This document shows positions 9,564 to 19,207 of a stretch of 64,000 nucleotides of DNA, piece after piece. The translations under genes were made by a program, and so were the position numbers. The first letter of the stretch is position 1. Every line of letters starts with the position of its first letter. The stretch is from Stutzerimonas stutzeri (lineage in GTDB: Bacteria; Pseudomonadota; Gammaproteobacteria; Pseudomonadales; Pseudomonadaceae), in the NCBI RefSeq assembly GCF_024451105.1, contig NZ_JANGEY010000001.1, forward strand, positions 651,869 through 715,868. The letters are read 5' to 3'. Under the pieces are notes generated by a model, which saw nothing but the letters and a program-made list of their open reading frames with translations, had not been told where the DNA came from and made no database searches.

Positions 9564-10628
9564 TCAGTTGACCTTGGCAGCCAGCTCGCCGCGGGCGTAG
9601 CGCTGGAACATGCCTTCCAGGGAGATCGGCTTGATCTTCGAGGCATTGCCGGCGGTGCCGAAGGCTTCGTAGCGGGCGATGCAGATGTCGCGCATGGCTT
9701 CGATGGTCTTGGCGAAGAACTTGCGCGGGTCGAACTCGCTCGGCTGCTCGGCCATCATGCGGCGCATGGCACCGGTGGAAGCCAGGCGCAGGTCGGTGTC
9801 GATGTTGACCTTGCGCACGCCGTGCTTGATGCCCTCGACGATCTCCTCGACCGGCACGCCGTAGGTTTCCTTGATGTCGCCACCGTACTGGTTGATGATC
9901 GCCAGCCACTCCTGCGGCACCGAGGAGGAACCGTGCATCACCAGGTGGGTGTTGGGGATGCGCTTGTGGATTTCCTTGATGCGCTCGATGGCCAGCACGT
10001 CGCCGGTCGGCGGCTTGGTGAACTTGTAGGCGCCGTGGCTGGTGCCGATGGCGATGGCCAGGGCGTCGACCTGGGTGGCCTTGACGAAGGCCGCCGCCTC
10101 TTCCGGATCGGTCAGCATCTGGCTGTGGTCGAGGGTGCCCTCGGCGCCGACGCCGTCTTCCTCACCGGCCTGGCCGGTTTCCAGGCTGCCCAGGCAGCCC
10201 AGCTCGCCTTCCACCGACACGCCGCAGGCGTGGGCCATGGCCACGGTCTGCTGGGTGACGCGCACGTTGTAGTCGTAGTCGGCCGGGGTCTTGCCGTCGG
10301 CCATCAGCGAACCGTCCATCATCACCGAGCTGAAGCCCAGCTGGATCGAGCGCTGGCAGACGTCCGGGCTGGTGCCGTGATCCTGGTGCATGCACACCGG
10401 GATGTGCGGGAATTCCTCGATGGCGGCGAGGATCAGGTGGCGCAGGAAGGGCGCGCCGGCGTACTTGCGGGCGCCGGCGGAGGCCTGGACGATCACCGGG
10501 GAGTCGGTCTTGTCGGCCGCTTCCATGATGGCGCGCATCTGCTCGAGGTTGTTGACGTTGAAGGCCGGCACGCCGTAGCCGTATTCGGCGGCGTGGTCCA
10601 GCAGCTGGCGCATGCTGATAAGTGCCAT
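9564..10628 (-). CDS. fba: Fructose-1,6-bisphosphate aldolase, class II
   Basis: A 354-aa zinc-dependent aldolase that cleaves fructose-1,6-bisphosphate to dihydroxyacetone phosphate and glyceraldehyde-3-phosphate, or runs in reverse for gluconeogenesis. The class II signature CMHQDHG is at residues 79-85 (catalytic D83, zinc ligand H84), and a second zinc-binding region is VEGELGCLG. The phosphate-binding VNIDTDLR is near the C terminus. The start is the ATG at 10628 with GGGAG upstream. It is the last gene of the minus-strand series tkt, epd, pgk, fba, a common arrangement in pseudomonads, which use it mainly in the gluconeogenic direction because they lack phosphofructokinase. Confidence 0.97.
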   Translation of the reverse strand: MALISMRQLLDHAAEYGYGVPAFNVNNLEQMRAIMEAADKTDSPVIVQASAGARKYAGAPFLRHLILAAIEEFPHIPVCMHQDHGTSPDVCQRSIQLGFSSVMMDGSLMADGKTPADYDYNVRVTQQTVAMAHACGVSVEGELGCLGSLETGQAGEEDGVGAEGTLDHSQMLTDPEEAAAFVKATQVDALAIAIGTSHGAYKFTKPPTGDVLAIERIKEIHKRIPNTHLVMHGSSSVPQEWLAIINQYGGDIKETYGVPVEEIVEGIKHGVRKVNIDTDLRLASTGAMRRMMAEQPSEFDPRKFFAKTIEAMRDICIARYEAFGTAGNASKIKPISLEGMFQRYARGELAAKVN

Positions 10629-10713
10629 CGGTGTAGCTCCCAGTAAGGGTCGTTTGATCGGTGCCCAGCCTGCCGCAGGGGCAGGTCGGGCGCAATATGC
10701 TGGCGGACGATCG

Positions 10714-10816
10714 TTGCCACGCTCCCGCGTGGCAATGCATCCCCGGACGCTCCGGCGTCCATGCACCGGGACGCCGAGCGTCCCGGGCGCGGCTCCCACG
10801 CCGGAGCGTGGGAGCC
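10714..10816. repeat. Array of four consecutive hairpins between pgk and fba
   Basis: Four adjacent inverted repeats fill this gap: 10714-10735 (TTGCCACGC/GCGTGGCAA), 10745-10760 (GGACGC/GCGTCC), 10767-10785 (CGGGACGC/GCGTCCCG) and 10791-10816 (GGCTCCCACGC/GCGTGGGAGCC). The sequence resembles the CCACGC...GCGTGG intergenic repeats seen in pseudomonads. The last hairpin begins 9 nt past the pgk stop, so it will be in the pgk-fba transcript if the two are co-transcribed. Confidence 0.75.
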
Positions 10817-10824
10817 ATCAGGCC

Positions 10825-11988
10825 TCAGGCCTTGGCGCGCTCTTCCAGCACCGCCACGGCCGGCAGGACCTTGCCCTCGACGAACTCGAGGAAGGCGCCG
10901 CCGCCGGTGGAGATGTAGGAGATGCGCTCGGCCACGCCGTACTTGTCGATGGCCGCCAGGGTGTCGCCGCCGCCGGCGATGGAGAAGGCGTCGCTGGCGG
11001 CGATGGCCTGGGCCAGCGCCCGGGTGCCGTTGCCGAACTGGTCGAACTCGAACACGCCGACCGGGCCGTTCCACAGGATGGTCTGCGAGGCCTTGAGCAT
11101 CTCGGCGAACATCGCCGCGGTCTGCGGGCCGATGTCGAGGATCATGTCGTCGTCGGCGACCTCGCCGATCAGCTTGACGGTGGCGGAGGCCGACTCGGCG
11201 AACTCCTTGGCGACCACCACGTCGACCGGCAGCGGCACGGCGACCTTGGCGGCGATGGCGCGGGCGGTGTCCAGCAGCTCGGCTTCGCACAGCGACTTGC
11301 CGACCTTGTAGCCGGCGGCGGCGAGGAAGGTGTTGGCGATGCCGCCGCCGACGATCAGCTGGTCGCAGATCTCGGCCAGCGAGTTCAGCACGTCGAGCTT
11401 GGTGGAGACCTTGGAGCCGGCGACGATGGCGACCATCGGCCGCGCCGGCTTGTCGAGGGCCTTGCCCAGGGCGTCCAGCTCGGCGGCCAGCAGCGGGCCG
11501 GCGCAGGCGACCTTGGCGAACTTGGCAACGCCGTGGGTCGAGCCCTCGGCGCGGTGGGCGGTGCCGAAGGCGTCCATGACGAACACGTCGCACAGCGCGG
11601 CGTATTGCTGCGCCAGCTCGTCGCTGTTCTTTTTCTCGCCCTTGTTGAAGCGCACGTTCTCGAACAGCACGACCTGACCCGGCTGCACGTCGACGCCGCC
11701 CAGGTAGTCGCTGACCAGCGGCACTTCGCGGCCGAGGGCCTTGGACAGGTAGTCGGCGACCGGCTTGAGGCTGTTCTCGGCGGAGAACTCGCCCTCGGTC
11801 GGACGGCCCAGGTGCGAACAGACCATGACCGCCGCGCCCTTCTCCAGCGCAAGCCGGATGGTCGGCAGGGAGGCGACGATGCGCGCGTCGCTCTTGACCG
11901 CGCCGTCCTTCACCGGAACGTTGAGGTCTTCGCGGATCAGCACGCGCTTGCCGGCGAGATCCAGGTCGGTCATCTTCAAAACAGTCAT
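10825..11988 (-). CDS. pgk: Phosphoglycerate kinase
   Basis: A 387-aa cytoplasmic kinase that interconverts 1,3-bisphosphoglycerate + ADP and 3-phosphoglycerate + ATP. The N-terminal signature [11 protein letters not shown] is at about residues 16-26, followed by the substrate-binding [13 protein letters not shown]. The nucleotide-binding C-terminal domain shows [19 protein letters not shown] and ends with the [14 protein letters not shown] motif. Length is normal. The start is the ATG at 11988. It follows epd after only 12 nt, so the two are probably co-transcribed. Confidence 0.97.
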   Translation of the reverse strand: MTVLKMTDLDLAGKRVLIREDLNVPVKDGAVKSDARIVASLPTIRLALEKGAAVMVCSHLGRPTEGEFSAENSLKPVADYLSKALGREVPLVSDYLGGVDVQPGQVVLFENVRFNKGEKKNSDELAQQYAALCDVFVMDAFGTAHRAEGSTHGVAKFAKVACAGPLLAAELDALGKALDKPARPMVAIVAGSKVSTKLDVLNSLAEICDQLIVGGGIANTFLAAAGYKVGKSLCEAELLDTARAIAAKVAVPLPVDVVVAKEFAESASATVKLIGEVADDDMILDIGPQTAAMFAEMLKASQTILWNGPVGVFEFDQFGNGTRALAQAIAASDAFSIAGGGDTLAAIDKYGVAERISYISTGGGAFLEFVEGKVLPAVAVLEERAKA

Positions 11989-12000
11989 GGGCTCAGTCCT

Positions 12001-13053
12001 TTACATGGGCTGTGGGCGATGGGCGACGCGCAGGAAGTGTTCCGCCACGTCGAGCATGCGGTTGGCAAAGCCCCACTCGTTGTCGAACCAGGCCAGCAGG
12101 TTGACCAGCCGCGGGCCGGAAACCAGGGTCTGGCTGCCATCGACGATGGCCGAGTGGGGGTCGTGGTTGAAGTCGCAGCTGGCGTGGGGCAGCTCGGTGT
12201 AGTCGATCAGTCCCTTGAGCGGGCCATGCCCGGCGGCCTCGCGCAGCACGCGGTTGATCTCGGCCGCCGTGGTGTCGCGGCGGGTCTGCAGGGTGATGTC
12301 CAGGCAGGACACGTTGACCGTCGGCACGCGGATCGCCTTGGCCTTGACCCGTCCGGACAATTCGGGGAGCAGGCGCTCGATGCCGCGGGCGAGGCCGGTG
12401 GACACCGGGATCACCGACTGGAACGCCGAGCGGGTGCGGCGCAGGTCCTCGTGGTGGTAGGCGTCGATCACCGGCTGGTCGTTCATCGCCGAGTGGATGG
12501 TGGTGATCGCCACGTAGTCGAGGCCGATCGCCTCGTCGAGCAGCTTGAGCAGCGGCACGCTGCAGTTGGTGGTGCACGAGGCGTTGGACAGCAGTTTCTC
12601 GGCGCCGCTCAGGCTGGCCTGGTTGACGCCGTAGACCACGGTGGCGTCGACGTCGGCCTCGCTGGCCATCGGCTGGGAGAACAGCACCCGCGGCGCGCCA
12701 GCAGCGAGGAAACGCTCGCCATCGGCGCGGCTGTGGTAGACGCCGGAGCACTCCAGCACCAGATCGACGCCCAGCGCCGCCCAGTCGATGGCCTCGGGCG
12801 TCGCCTCGCGCAGCACCTTCACGCAGTCGCCGTTGATGTGCAGGCAGTCGCCGGCGACCTTGACCTCGCCGGGGAAGCGGCCGTGGGTGGAGTCGAAGCG
12901 GGTCAGGTACTCGACGCTGGCCTGGTCGGCCAGGTCGTTGAGCGCGACGATCTCCAGCGCGCAGTCCGCGCCGCGCTCGTGCAACGCGCGCAGCACGCAG
13001 CGGCCGATGCGGCCGTAGCCGTTGAGGGCGACTTTGTAGGGACGTTTCGACAT
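12001..13053 (-). CDS. epd: Erythrose-4-phosphate dehydrogenase (GAPDH family)
   Basis: A 350-aa NAD-dependent dehydrogenase of the GAPDH fold. It has the Rossmann motif NGYGRIGR (11-18), the catalytic cysteine C160 in ASCTTNC, and WFDNEWGFANRM near the C terminus. In Pseudomonas and E. coli the GAPDH paralogue encoded just before pgk is Epd, which oxidises erythrose-4-phosphate to 4-phosphoerythronate for pyridoxal phosphate synthesis; that placement, next to transketolase, supports the call. A glyceraldehyde-3-phosphate role cannot be excluded from sequence alone. The start is the ATG at 13053, with GAGAG upstream. Confidence 0.88.
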   Translation of the reverse strand: MSKRPYKVALNGYGRIGRCVLRALHERGADCALEIVALNDLADQASVEYLTRFDSTHGRFPGEVKVAGDCLHINGDCVKVLREATPEAIDWAALGVDLVLECSGVYHSRADGERFLAAGAPRVLFSQPMASEADVDATVVYGVNQASLSGAEKLLSNASCTTNCSVPLLKLLDEAIGLDYVAITTIHSAMNDQPVIDAYHHEDLRRTRSAFQSVIPVSTGLARGIERLLPELSGRVKAKAIRVPTVNVSCLDITLQTRRDTTAAEINRVLREAAGHGPLKGLIDYTELPHASCDFNHDPHSAIVDGSQTLVSGPRLVNLLAWFDNEWGFANRMLDVAEHFLRVAHRPQPM

Positions 13054-13092
13054 GAGCTCTCGCAGTCTTTCGCTCGGCGCGGGGAGTGCCTC

Positions 13093-13148
13093 GTAGGGTG
13101 CGCCATGCGCACCACAGGCGAACCAACGGTGCGCACGGCGCACCCTAC
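13093..13148. repeat. 56-bp inverted repeat, copy 1
   Basis: The arms GTAGGGTGCGCCATGCGCAC and the closely complementary GTGCGCACGGCGCACCCTAC enclose a short loop. A second 56-bp copy is at 47376-47431. It lies in the epd-tkt gap, 40 nt upstream of the epd start. Confidence 0.75.
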
Positions 13149-13192
13149 CGGAGCGCCGGTGGCTGACCGCGACCAGCCACCGGCCACGCAGG

Positions 13193-15193
13193 TCAGACGT
13201 CCAGCAGCTCCTCGGCGGTGCTCAGCACGTTGTCGAGGGTGAAGCCGAACTCCTCGAACAGCTGGCCGGCCGGCGCGGATTCGCCGAAGCTGGTCATGCC
13301 GATGATGCGGCCTTCCAAGCCGACGTACTTGTACCAGAAGTCGGCATGCGCGGCCTCGATGGCGATGCGCGCGCCGACCTGCAGCGGCAGCACGGCCTGC
13401 TTCCAGGCGGCGTCCTGCTGGTCGAACACGCTGGTCGACGGCATCGACACCACGCGCACCTGGCGGCCCTGGGCGGTCAGCGCCTCATAGGCCTGCACGG
13501 CCAGGCCGACTTCCGAGCCGGTGGCGATCAGGATCAGCTCCGGCTCGCCGGCGCAGTCCTTCAGCACGTAGCCACCGCGGGCGATGTCGGCGATCTGCTG
13601 CTCGCTGCGCGGCTGGTGCGCCAGGTTCTGGCGGCTGAACACCAGCGCCGACGGGCCGTCCTGGCGCTCGATGGCGTACTTCCAGGCCACCGCGGATTCC
13701 ACCGCGTCGGCCGGGCGCCAGCAGTCGAGGTTCGGCGTGCCGCGCAGGCTGGCCAACTGCTCGATCGGCTGGTGGGTCGGGCCGTCCTCGCCCAGGCCGA
13801 TGGAGTCGTGGGTGAACACGTAGAGCACGCGCTGCTTCATCAGCGCCGACATGCGCACGGCGTTGCGCGCGTATTCCATGAAGATCAGGAAGGTCGCGCC
13901 GTAGGGGATGAAGCCGCCGTGCAGGGCGACGCCGTTCATGATCGCCGCCATGCCGAACTCGCGCACGCCGTAGTGCACGTAGTTGCCGCCGGCGTCGTCG
14001 TGGGCCAGGCCCTTGCAGCCCTTCCACAGGGTCAGGTTGGAACCGGCCAGGTCGGCCGAGCCGCCGAGGAACTCGGGCAGCAGCGGACCGAAGGCGTTGA
14101 GGGTGTTCTGGCTGGCCTTGCGGCTGGCGATGGTCTCGCCCTTCTCGGCGACTTCCGCGACGTAGGCGGCGGCCTTCTCGGCGAAGCCTTCCGGCAGCTC
14201 GCCGGCCAGGCGGCGCTGGAACTCGGCGGCCAGTTCGGGGAACTCGGCGGCGTAGGCGGCGAACTTCTCGTTCCAGGCGGCCTCGCGGGCAGCACCGGCT
14301 TCCTTCGCGTCCCACTCGGCGTAGATGTCGGCGGGGATCTCGAACGGGCCATGCTCCCAGCCGAGCTGGGCGCGGGTGGCGGCGATCTCGTCGGCGCCCA
14401 GGGGCGCGCCGTGGCACTCTTCCTTGCCGGCCTTGTTCGGCGAGCCGAAGCCGATCACGGTCTTGCAGCAGATCAGGGTCGGACGCTCGGTTTCGGCGCG
14501 GGCGGTCTCGATGGCCATCTTGATCTCGTCGGCGTCGTGGCCGTCGACGTTGCGGATCACCTGCCAGCCGTAGGCCTCGAAGCGCGCCGGGGTGTCGTCG
14601 GTGAACCAGCCCTCGACCTCGCCGTCGATGGAGATGCCGTTGTCGTCGTAGAAGGCGACCAGCTTGCCCAGGCCCAGGGTACCGGCCAGCGAGCAGACTT
14701 CGTGGCTGATGCCTTCCATCATGCAGCCGTCGCCGAGGAAGGCGTAGGTGAAGTGGTCGACGATGGCGTGGCCTTCGCGGTTGAACTGCGCGCCCAGCAC
14801 CTTCTCGGCGATGGCGAAGCCGACCGCGTTGGCGATGCCCTGGCCGAGCGGGCCGGTGGTGGTCTCCACGCCCGGGGTGTAGCCGAATTCCGGGTGGCCC
14901 GGGGTGCGGCTGTGCAGCTGGCGGAACTGCTTGAGGTCGTCGATCGTCAGGTCGTAGCCGGTCAGGTGCAGCAGCGAGTAGACCAGCATCGAGCCGTGGC
15001 CGTTGGACAGCACGAAGCGGTCGCGGTCGGCCCACTGCGGGTTCTGCGGATTGTGCTTGAGGAAGTCGCGCCACAGCACTTCGGCGATGTCCGCCATGCC
15101 CATGGGTGCGCCGGGATGGCCGCTGTTGGCTTTCTGCACGGCATCCATGCTGAGGGCACGAATGGCATTGGCTCGGTCACGACGACTGGGCAT
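13193..15193 (-). CDS. tktA: Transketolase
   Basis: A 666-aa thiamine-diphosphate enzyme of the pentose phosphate pathway that moves two-carbon units between sugar phosphates. It also supplies erythrose-4-phosphate to the epd product. Visible features: the active-site histidines H26 and H66 (in GHG) and H100, the diphosphate/Mg motif GDGCMMEG from residue 154, and the pyrimidine-domain GEDGPTHQP motif in the second half. Length is as expected. The start is the ATG at 15193 with GGAGA upstream. The same neighbours (regulator and metK upstream, epd/pgk/fba downstream) occur in other pseudomonads. Confidence 0.96.
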   Translation of the reverse strand: MPSRRDRANAIRALSMDAVQKANSGHPGAPMGMADIAEVLWRDFLKHNPQNPQWADRDRFVLSNGHGSMLVYSLLHLTGYDLTIDDLKQFRQLHSRTPGHPEFGYTPGVETTTGPLGQGIANAVGFAIAEKVLGAQFNREGHAIVDHFTYAFLGDGCMMEGISHEVCSLAGTLGLGKLVAFYDDNGISIDGEVEGWFTDDTPARFEAYGWQVIRNVDGHDADEIKMAIETARAETERPTLICCKTVIGFGSPNKAGKEECHGAPLGADEIAATRAQLGWEHGPFEIPADIYAEWDAKEAGAAREAAWNEKFAAYAAEFPELAAEFQRRLAGELPEGFAEKAAAYVAEVAEKGETIASRKASQNTLNAFGPLLPEFLGGSADLAGSNLTLWKGCKGLAHDDAGGNYVHYGVREFGMAAIMNGVALHGGFIPYGATFLIFMEYARNAVRMSALMKQRVLYVFTHDSIGLGEDGPTHQPIEQLASLRGTPNLDCWRPADAVESAVAWKYAIERQDGPSALVFSRQNLAHQPRSEQQIADIARGGYVLKDCAGEPELILIATGSEVGLAVQAYEALTAQGRQVRVVSMPSTSVFDQQDAAWKQAVLPLQVGARIAIEAAHADFWYKYVGLEGRIIGMTSFGESAPAGQLFEEFGFTLDNVLSTAEELLDV

Positions 15194-15321
15194 CGCTGGT
15201 CTCCTGCGAGGGGGCTTGACGAAAAAGGCGGCCATTTTCGCCCAGCGGCGGGGGAACGGGCAATCACAGATGGTCGATCCGGGCGAATCGGCCCGCCGCC
15301 CCGGCGCCGACCTGGCGCCAA

Positions 15322-15339
15322 TATCAAAACTTTTTGATA
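15322..15339. promoter_or_regulatory. 18-bp near-perfect palindrome, likely operator for the ArsR-type regulator
   Basis: TATCAAAAC followed directly by TTTTTGATA pairs in 8 of 9 positions. It lies in the divergent tkt/regulator region, 6 bp upstream of the predicted -35 box of the regulator gene. ArsR-family regulators usually bind such A/T-rich palindromes and often act on their own promoter. Confidence 0.55.
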
Positions 15340-15345
15340 CAGGCA

Positions 15346-15374
15346 TTGCGCCACCGCTGCGCGCCGACTAGACT
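15346..15374 (+). promoter_or_regulatory. Predicted sigma70 promoter of the ArsR-methyltransferase/metK unit
   Basis: A -35 TTGCGC (15346-15351) and a -10 TAGACT (15369-15374) are separated by 17 bp. Transcription would start about 15380, only a few bases before the ATG at 15385, which has no visible Shine-Dalgarno sequence; the mRNA may be nearly leaderless. Confidence 0.45.
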
Positions 15375-15384
15375 TCGCCGCCTT

Positions 15385-16365
15385 ATGAGCATCCAGCCCG
15401 CCTTCCGCCACGACCCGAGCGAGCAACTGGCCGCCCTGTGCAAGGCCGCCGGCGATCCGCTGCGCCTGAGCGTGCTGCGCGTGCTGGCCAGCGACTCGTT
15501 CGGCGTGCTGGAGCTGGCGCAGATCTTCGCCATGCGCCAGTCGGGGATCAGCCACCACCTCAAGGTGCTGGCCCAGGCCGGGCTGGTGGCGACCCGTCGC
15601 GAGGGCACCGCGATCTTCTACCGGCGCGCCCTGGCGCACGGCGGCGAAACCGGCGGCGCACTGCACGCGGCGCTGCTCGAGGAAGTCGACGCACTGCAGC
15701 TGCCGGAAGCGGTACAGGCGCGCATCGCCGAGGTGCAGGCGCAGCGCGCCGCCGCGGCGCGCGACTTCTTCGCCCGCACGCTGGAGAAGTTCCGCGCCCA
15801 GCAGGACCTGATCGCCGGGCTGCCGCAGTACCGCGACAGCCTGCTGAGCCTGCTCGACGCCCTGCACTTCGCGCCCGGCGCCAGCGCGCTGGAGGTCGGT
15901 CCCGGCGACGGCGCCTTCCTCCCCGAGCTGGCCCGGCGCTTCGCCCGCGTCGGCGCGCTGGACAGCAGCCCGGCGATGCTCGAGCTGGCCCGCCAGCGTT
16001 GCCGGAGCGAGGGACTGGCCAACGTCGAGCTGAAACTGGCCGATGCGCTGAACGACGATCAGGCGCCGGCCGACTGCGTGGTGCTGAACATGGTGCTGCA
16101 CCACTTCGCCGACCCGGCCGCGGCGATGCGCCAGCTGGCACGGCTGGTCCGGCCGGGCGGCAGCCTGCTGCTGACCGAGCTGTGCAGCCACGACCAGGCC
16201 TGGGCGCGCGAGGCCTGCGGCGACCTCTGGCTGGGCTTCGACCAGGACGAGCTGGCGCGCTGGGCCGAACAGGCGGGACTGGAGAGCGGCGAGAGCCTCT
16301 ATCTGGGCCTGCGCAACGGTTTCCAGATCCAGGTGCGGCACTTCGCCCGCCCGGATCGCGAATGA
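15385..16365 (+). CDS. ArsR-family regulator fused to SAM-dependent methyltransferase
   Basis: A 326-aa fusion. Residues about 10-95 form an ArsR-type winged helix (LCKAAGDPLRLSVLRVLA, then RQSGISHHLKVLAQAGLV as recognition region). Residues about 150-300 form a class I methyltransferase fold with the SAM motif LEVGPGDG at 169-176 and the motif VVLNMVLHHF. The gene lies 62 nt upstream of metK (SAM synthetase). ArsR-type regulators of the methionine cycle (SahR, SamR) have been described in Proteobacteria, and the methyltransferase-like domain could serve as the SAM sensor. I infer it senses SAM or SAH and controls itself and metK; an active methyltransferase is the alternative. No metal-binding cysteine pair of the classic ArsR type is visible. 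Confidence 0.8.
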   Translation: MSIQPAFRHDPSEQLAALCKAAGDPLRLSVLRVLASDSFGVLELAQIFAMRQSGISHHLKVLAQAGLVATRREGTAIFYRRALAHGGETGGALHAALLEEVDALQLPEAVQARIAEVQAQRAAAARDFFARTLEKFRAQQDLIAGLPQYRDSLLSLLDALHFAPGASALEVGPGDGAFLPELARRFARVGALDSSPAMLELARQRCRSEGLANVELKLADALNDDQAPADCVVLNMVLHHFADPAAAMRQLARLVRPGGSLLLTELCSHDQAWAREACGDLWLGFDQDELARWAEQAGLESGESLYLGLRNGFQIQVRHFARPDRE

Positions 16366-16427
16366 ACACTGCAGTACGACACGGCCGCGAGGCCGACTCA
16401 CCCACCGGTAATAACAGGAACCGATAG

Positions 16428-17618
16428 ATGAGCGAATATTCCATTTTCACCTCCGAGTCCGTGTCCGAAGGCCATCCGGACAAGATCGCCGACCAGATCT
16501 CCGATGCGGTGCTCGACGCCATCATCGCCGAGGACAAGCACGCCCGCGTGGCCTGCGAGACCCTGGTGAAGACCGGCGTGGCCATCGTCGCCGGCGAGAT
16601 CACCACCAGCGCCTGGATCGACCTCGAGCAGATCGTCCGCGACGTGATCTGCGACATCGGCTACACCAGCTCCGACGTCGGCTTCGACGGCGCCACCTGC
16701 GGCGTGCTGAACGTCATCGGCAAGCAGTCGGTGGACATCAACCAGGGCGTCGACCGCGCCAAGCCGGAAGACCAGGGCGCCGGCGACCAGGGCCTGATGT
16801 TCGGCTACGCCAGCAACGAGACCGACGTGCTGATGCCGGCGCCGATCGTGCTGTCGCACCGCCTGGTCGAGCGCCAGGCCGAGGCGCGCAAGAGCGGCCT
16901 GCTGCCGTGGCTGCGCCCGGACGCCAAGAGCCAGGTCACCTGCCGCTACGAGAACGGCAAGGTGGTCGGCATCGACGCGGTGGTGCTGTCCACCCAGCAC
17001 AACCCGGAGATCGGCCAGAGCGACCTGCAGGAAGCGGTGATGGAGCTGATCGTCAAGCACACCCTGCCGGCCGAACTGCTGCACAAGAACACCCAGTACC
17101 ACATCAACCCGACCGGCAAGTTCGTCATCGGCGGCCCGGTGGGCGACTGCGGCCTGACCGGGCGCAAGATCATCGTCGACTCCTACGGCGGCATGGCCCG
17201 CCACGGCGGCGGCGCCTTCTCCGGCAAGGACCCGTCCAAGGTCGACCGCTCGGCCGCCTACGCCGGCCGCTACGTGGCCAAGAACATCGTCGCCGCCGGC
17301 CTCGCCGAGCGCTGCGAGATCCAGGTCTCCTACGCCATCGGCGTGGCCCAGCCGACCTCCATCTCGATCAACACCTTCGGCACCAACAAGGTCAGCGAGG
17401 AGACCATCGTCAAGCTGGTCCGCGAGGTCTTCGACCTGCGTCCGTACGCGATCACCAAGATGCTCGACCTGCTGCACCCGATGTACCGCCCGACCGCGGC
17501 CTACGGCCACTTCGGCCGCACCCCGGTGGAGATGACCGTCGGCGACGACACCTTCACCGCCTTCACCTGGGAGAAGACCGACAAGGCCGAGGCGCTGCGC
17601 GCCGCCGCCGGTCTGTAA
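16428..17618 (+). CDS. metK: S-adenosylmethionine synthetase
   Basis: A 396-aa cytoplasmic enzyme that makes S-adenosylmethionine from methionine and ATP. The N-terminal [10 protein letters not shown] (catalytic H16), the flexible-loop motif [12 protein letters not shown], and the P-loop-like [16 protein letters not shown] are all intact. Length is normal. It sits 62 nt after the ArsR-methyltransferase gene in the same direction, consistent with one operon and autoregulation by SAM level. An intrinsic terminator follows 18 nt after the stop. Confidence 0.97.
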   Translation: MSEYSIFTSESVSEGHPDKIADQISDAVLDAIIAEDKHARVACETLVKTGVAIVAGEITTSAWIDLEQIVRDVICDIGYTSSDVGFDGATCGVLNVIGKQSVDINQGVDRAKPEDQGAGDQGLMFGYASNETDVLMPAPIVLSHRLVERQAEARKSGLLPWLRPDAKSQVTCRYENGKVVGIDAVVLSTQHNPEIGQSDLQEAVMELIVKHTLPAELLHKNTQYHINPTGKFVIGGPVGDCGLTGRKIIVDSYGGMARHGGGAFSGKDPSKVDRSAAYAGRYVAKNIVAAGLAERCEIQVSYAIGVAQPTSISINTFGTNKVSEETIVKLVREVFDLRPYAITKMLDLLHPMYRPTAAYGHFGRTPVEMTVGDDTFTAFTWEKTDKAEALRAAAGL

Positions 17619-17635
17619 TCGCCCCCGTGGTAGCG

Positions 17636-17670
17636 AAAGCCCCGCCGGCAGCCGCCGCGCGGGGCTTTTT
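17636..17670 (+). terminator. Intrinsic terminator of metK
   Basis: AAAGCCCCGC pairs with GCGGGGCTTT and the second arm ends in a T5 run. Confidence 0.85.
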
Positions 17671-17776
17671 GCTGGGCGCACGCCCCCTGCAATGTTGCGC
17701 CCCATCCGGCACGGCGGGATCATTGACGCAGCGCGCTCCTGGCGCGTTCTCGTTACCGAACCAGGACACCCCGGAC

Positions 17777-18229
17777 ATGAATCCCGACTGTCGCTATCTG
17801 GAAGACCTGCTCCACCACGACATCCCGCTGACCCGCGCCATGCAGCTGCGCGTCGCCGGCTGGGACAATCACCAGCTGCGCCTGGCCATGCCGCTGGCGC
17901 CCAACGTCAACCACACCGGCAGCATGTTCGGCGGCAGCCTGTACAGCCTCAGCGTGCTGGCCGGCTGGGGCTGGCTGACCCTGCGCCTGCGCGAGGCCGG
18001 CATCGACGACGGCCACATCGTGATCAAGGGCGGGCAGATCGACTACCCGCTGCCGGTGGTCGAGGACGCCGTGGCGATCTGCGCCGCGCCAGGCGAGGAG
18101 GAGTGGAAGAAGTTCGAGACGATGTACCGCCGCCGCGGCCGCGCGCGCCTGTACCTGGACATCCGCATCCCCGCGCCGAGCGGCGAGACCGCGGTGCACC
18201 TGCATGGCGAGTACGTGCTGCACAAGTGA
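17777..18229 (+). CDS. YiiD C-terminal-type putative thioesterase (hotdog fold)
   Basis: A 150-aa protein resembling the C-terminal hotdog domain of E. coli YiiD. Visible: NVNHTGSMFGGSLYSL, the hotdog core helix that carries the catalytic region, and the late LYLDIRIPAPSGETAVHLHG strand pair. It lacks the acetyltransferase half of YiiD. It is expected to hydrolyse an acyl-CoA or acyl-carrier thioester, substrate unknown. Cytoplasmic; no signal. It is a stand-alone gene after the metK terminator. The start is the ATG at 17777. Confidence 0.75.
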   Translation: MNPDCRYLEDLLHHDIPLTRAMQLRVAGWDNHQLRLAMPLAPNVNHTGSMFGGSLYSLSVLAGWGWLTLRLREAGIDDGHIVIKGGQIDYPLPVVEDAVAICAAPGEEEWKKFETMYRRRGRARLYLDIRIPAPSGETAVHLHGEYVLHK

Positions 18230-18376
18230 GTGCAGCATGCAGGGTGGAGGCCACCCCGTAGCAAACCCGCGCAGCGGTTTTCTGCCAGGCCCTGCAGCGA
18301 GGCTCGAACGGTGGCCCGCCGTGGTTTGACCGGCGGGTAATCGCTGCGCCAGTTACCCAGCCTGCCTGCCGCGCCC

Positions 18377-19207
18377 TCAGTCCAGCGCCAGCGCCAGCTG
18401 CAGCAGCTCCTCGCGCCACTCGGCGGCCTGCGGCAGGGCGAGGAAGTGCGGATTGAGGAAGTCCGCGCGCGGCGGATAGGCCAGCGGCCGGCCGCGCAGG
18501 TCGAGCACCTCGCCGCCGGCGCCTTCCAGCACCCCCTGCGCCGCCGCGGTGTCCCACTGCGAGGTGGGCGCCAGGCGCGGATAGCAGTCGGCGCTGCCCT
18601 CGGCGAGCAGGCAGAACTTCAGCGAGCTGCCGACGCTGGCCAGCGCCAGGTCGCCGAAGCGCGCGGCCAGACCATTGAGCAGACGCTCCTGGGCCGGACT
18701 GGAGTGGCGGCGGCTGGCGACCACGGTGAAGGCCTCCGGCGGGGCGATGCGCACGCCGATCGGCTGCTCGCCGGCGTTGTCGAGACGCCAGGCGCCGAGC
18801 CCCGCGCCACCGTAGTAGCACAGCCCGCGCGCCGGCACGCCGACCACCCCGAAGATCACCCGGCCACCCTCGACCAGCGCCACGTTGACGGTGAACTCCG
18901 GGCTTCCGGCGATGAACTCCTTGGTGCCGTCCAGCGGATCGACCAGCCACCAGCGCGACCAGTGCCGGCGCACCGCATGATCGATCGCGCAGTCCTCCTC
19001 GGACAGCAGCGGAATCTGCGGCGCCAGCGCCGCCAGCCCTTCGGCCAGCAGGCGGTGGGCGGCCAGGTCGGCGGCGGTCACCGGCGAGGCGTCGGCCTTC
19101 AGCTCGATGGCCAGCTCGCTGCGCCAGAACGGCAGGGTCGCCGCGCCGGCGCGGCGCACCAGCTCGACCACCTGCGCCAGCAGCGGATACCCCGGGGCCG
19201 GGCTCAT
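18377..19207 (-). CDS. cysQ: 3'(2'),5'-bisphosphate nucleotidase CysQ
   Basis: A 276-aa inositol-monophosphatase-fold enzyme that dephosphorylates 3'-phosphoadenosine 5'-phosphate (PAP), recycling the by-product of sulfate assimilation. The metal-binding motifs are present: LLSEED near residue 75 and VDPLDGTKEFI near 97-107, plus the C-terminal SQWDTAAAQGVLEGAGG. The start codon overlaps the stop of nudE (ATGA, 4-nt overlap), so the two are translationally coupled. Confidence 0.93.
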   Translation of the reverse strand: MSPAPGYPLLAQVVELVRRAGAATLPFWRSELAIELKADASPVTAADLAAHRLLAEGLAALAPQIPLLSEEDCAIDHAVRRHWSRWWLVDPLDGTKEFIAGSPEFTVNVALVEGGRVIFGVVGVPARGLCYYGGAGLGAWRLDNAGEQPIGVRIAPPEAFTVVASRRHSSPAQERLLNGLAARFGDLALASVGSSLKFCLLAEGSADCYPRLAPTSQWDTAAAQGVLEGAGGEVLDLRGRPLAYPPRADFLNPHFLALPQAAEWREELLQLALALD

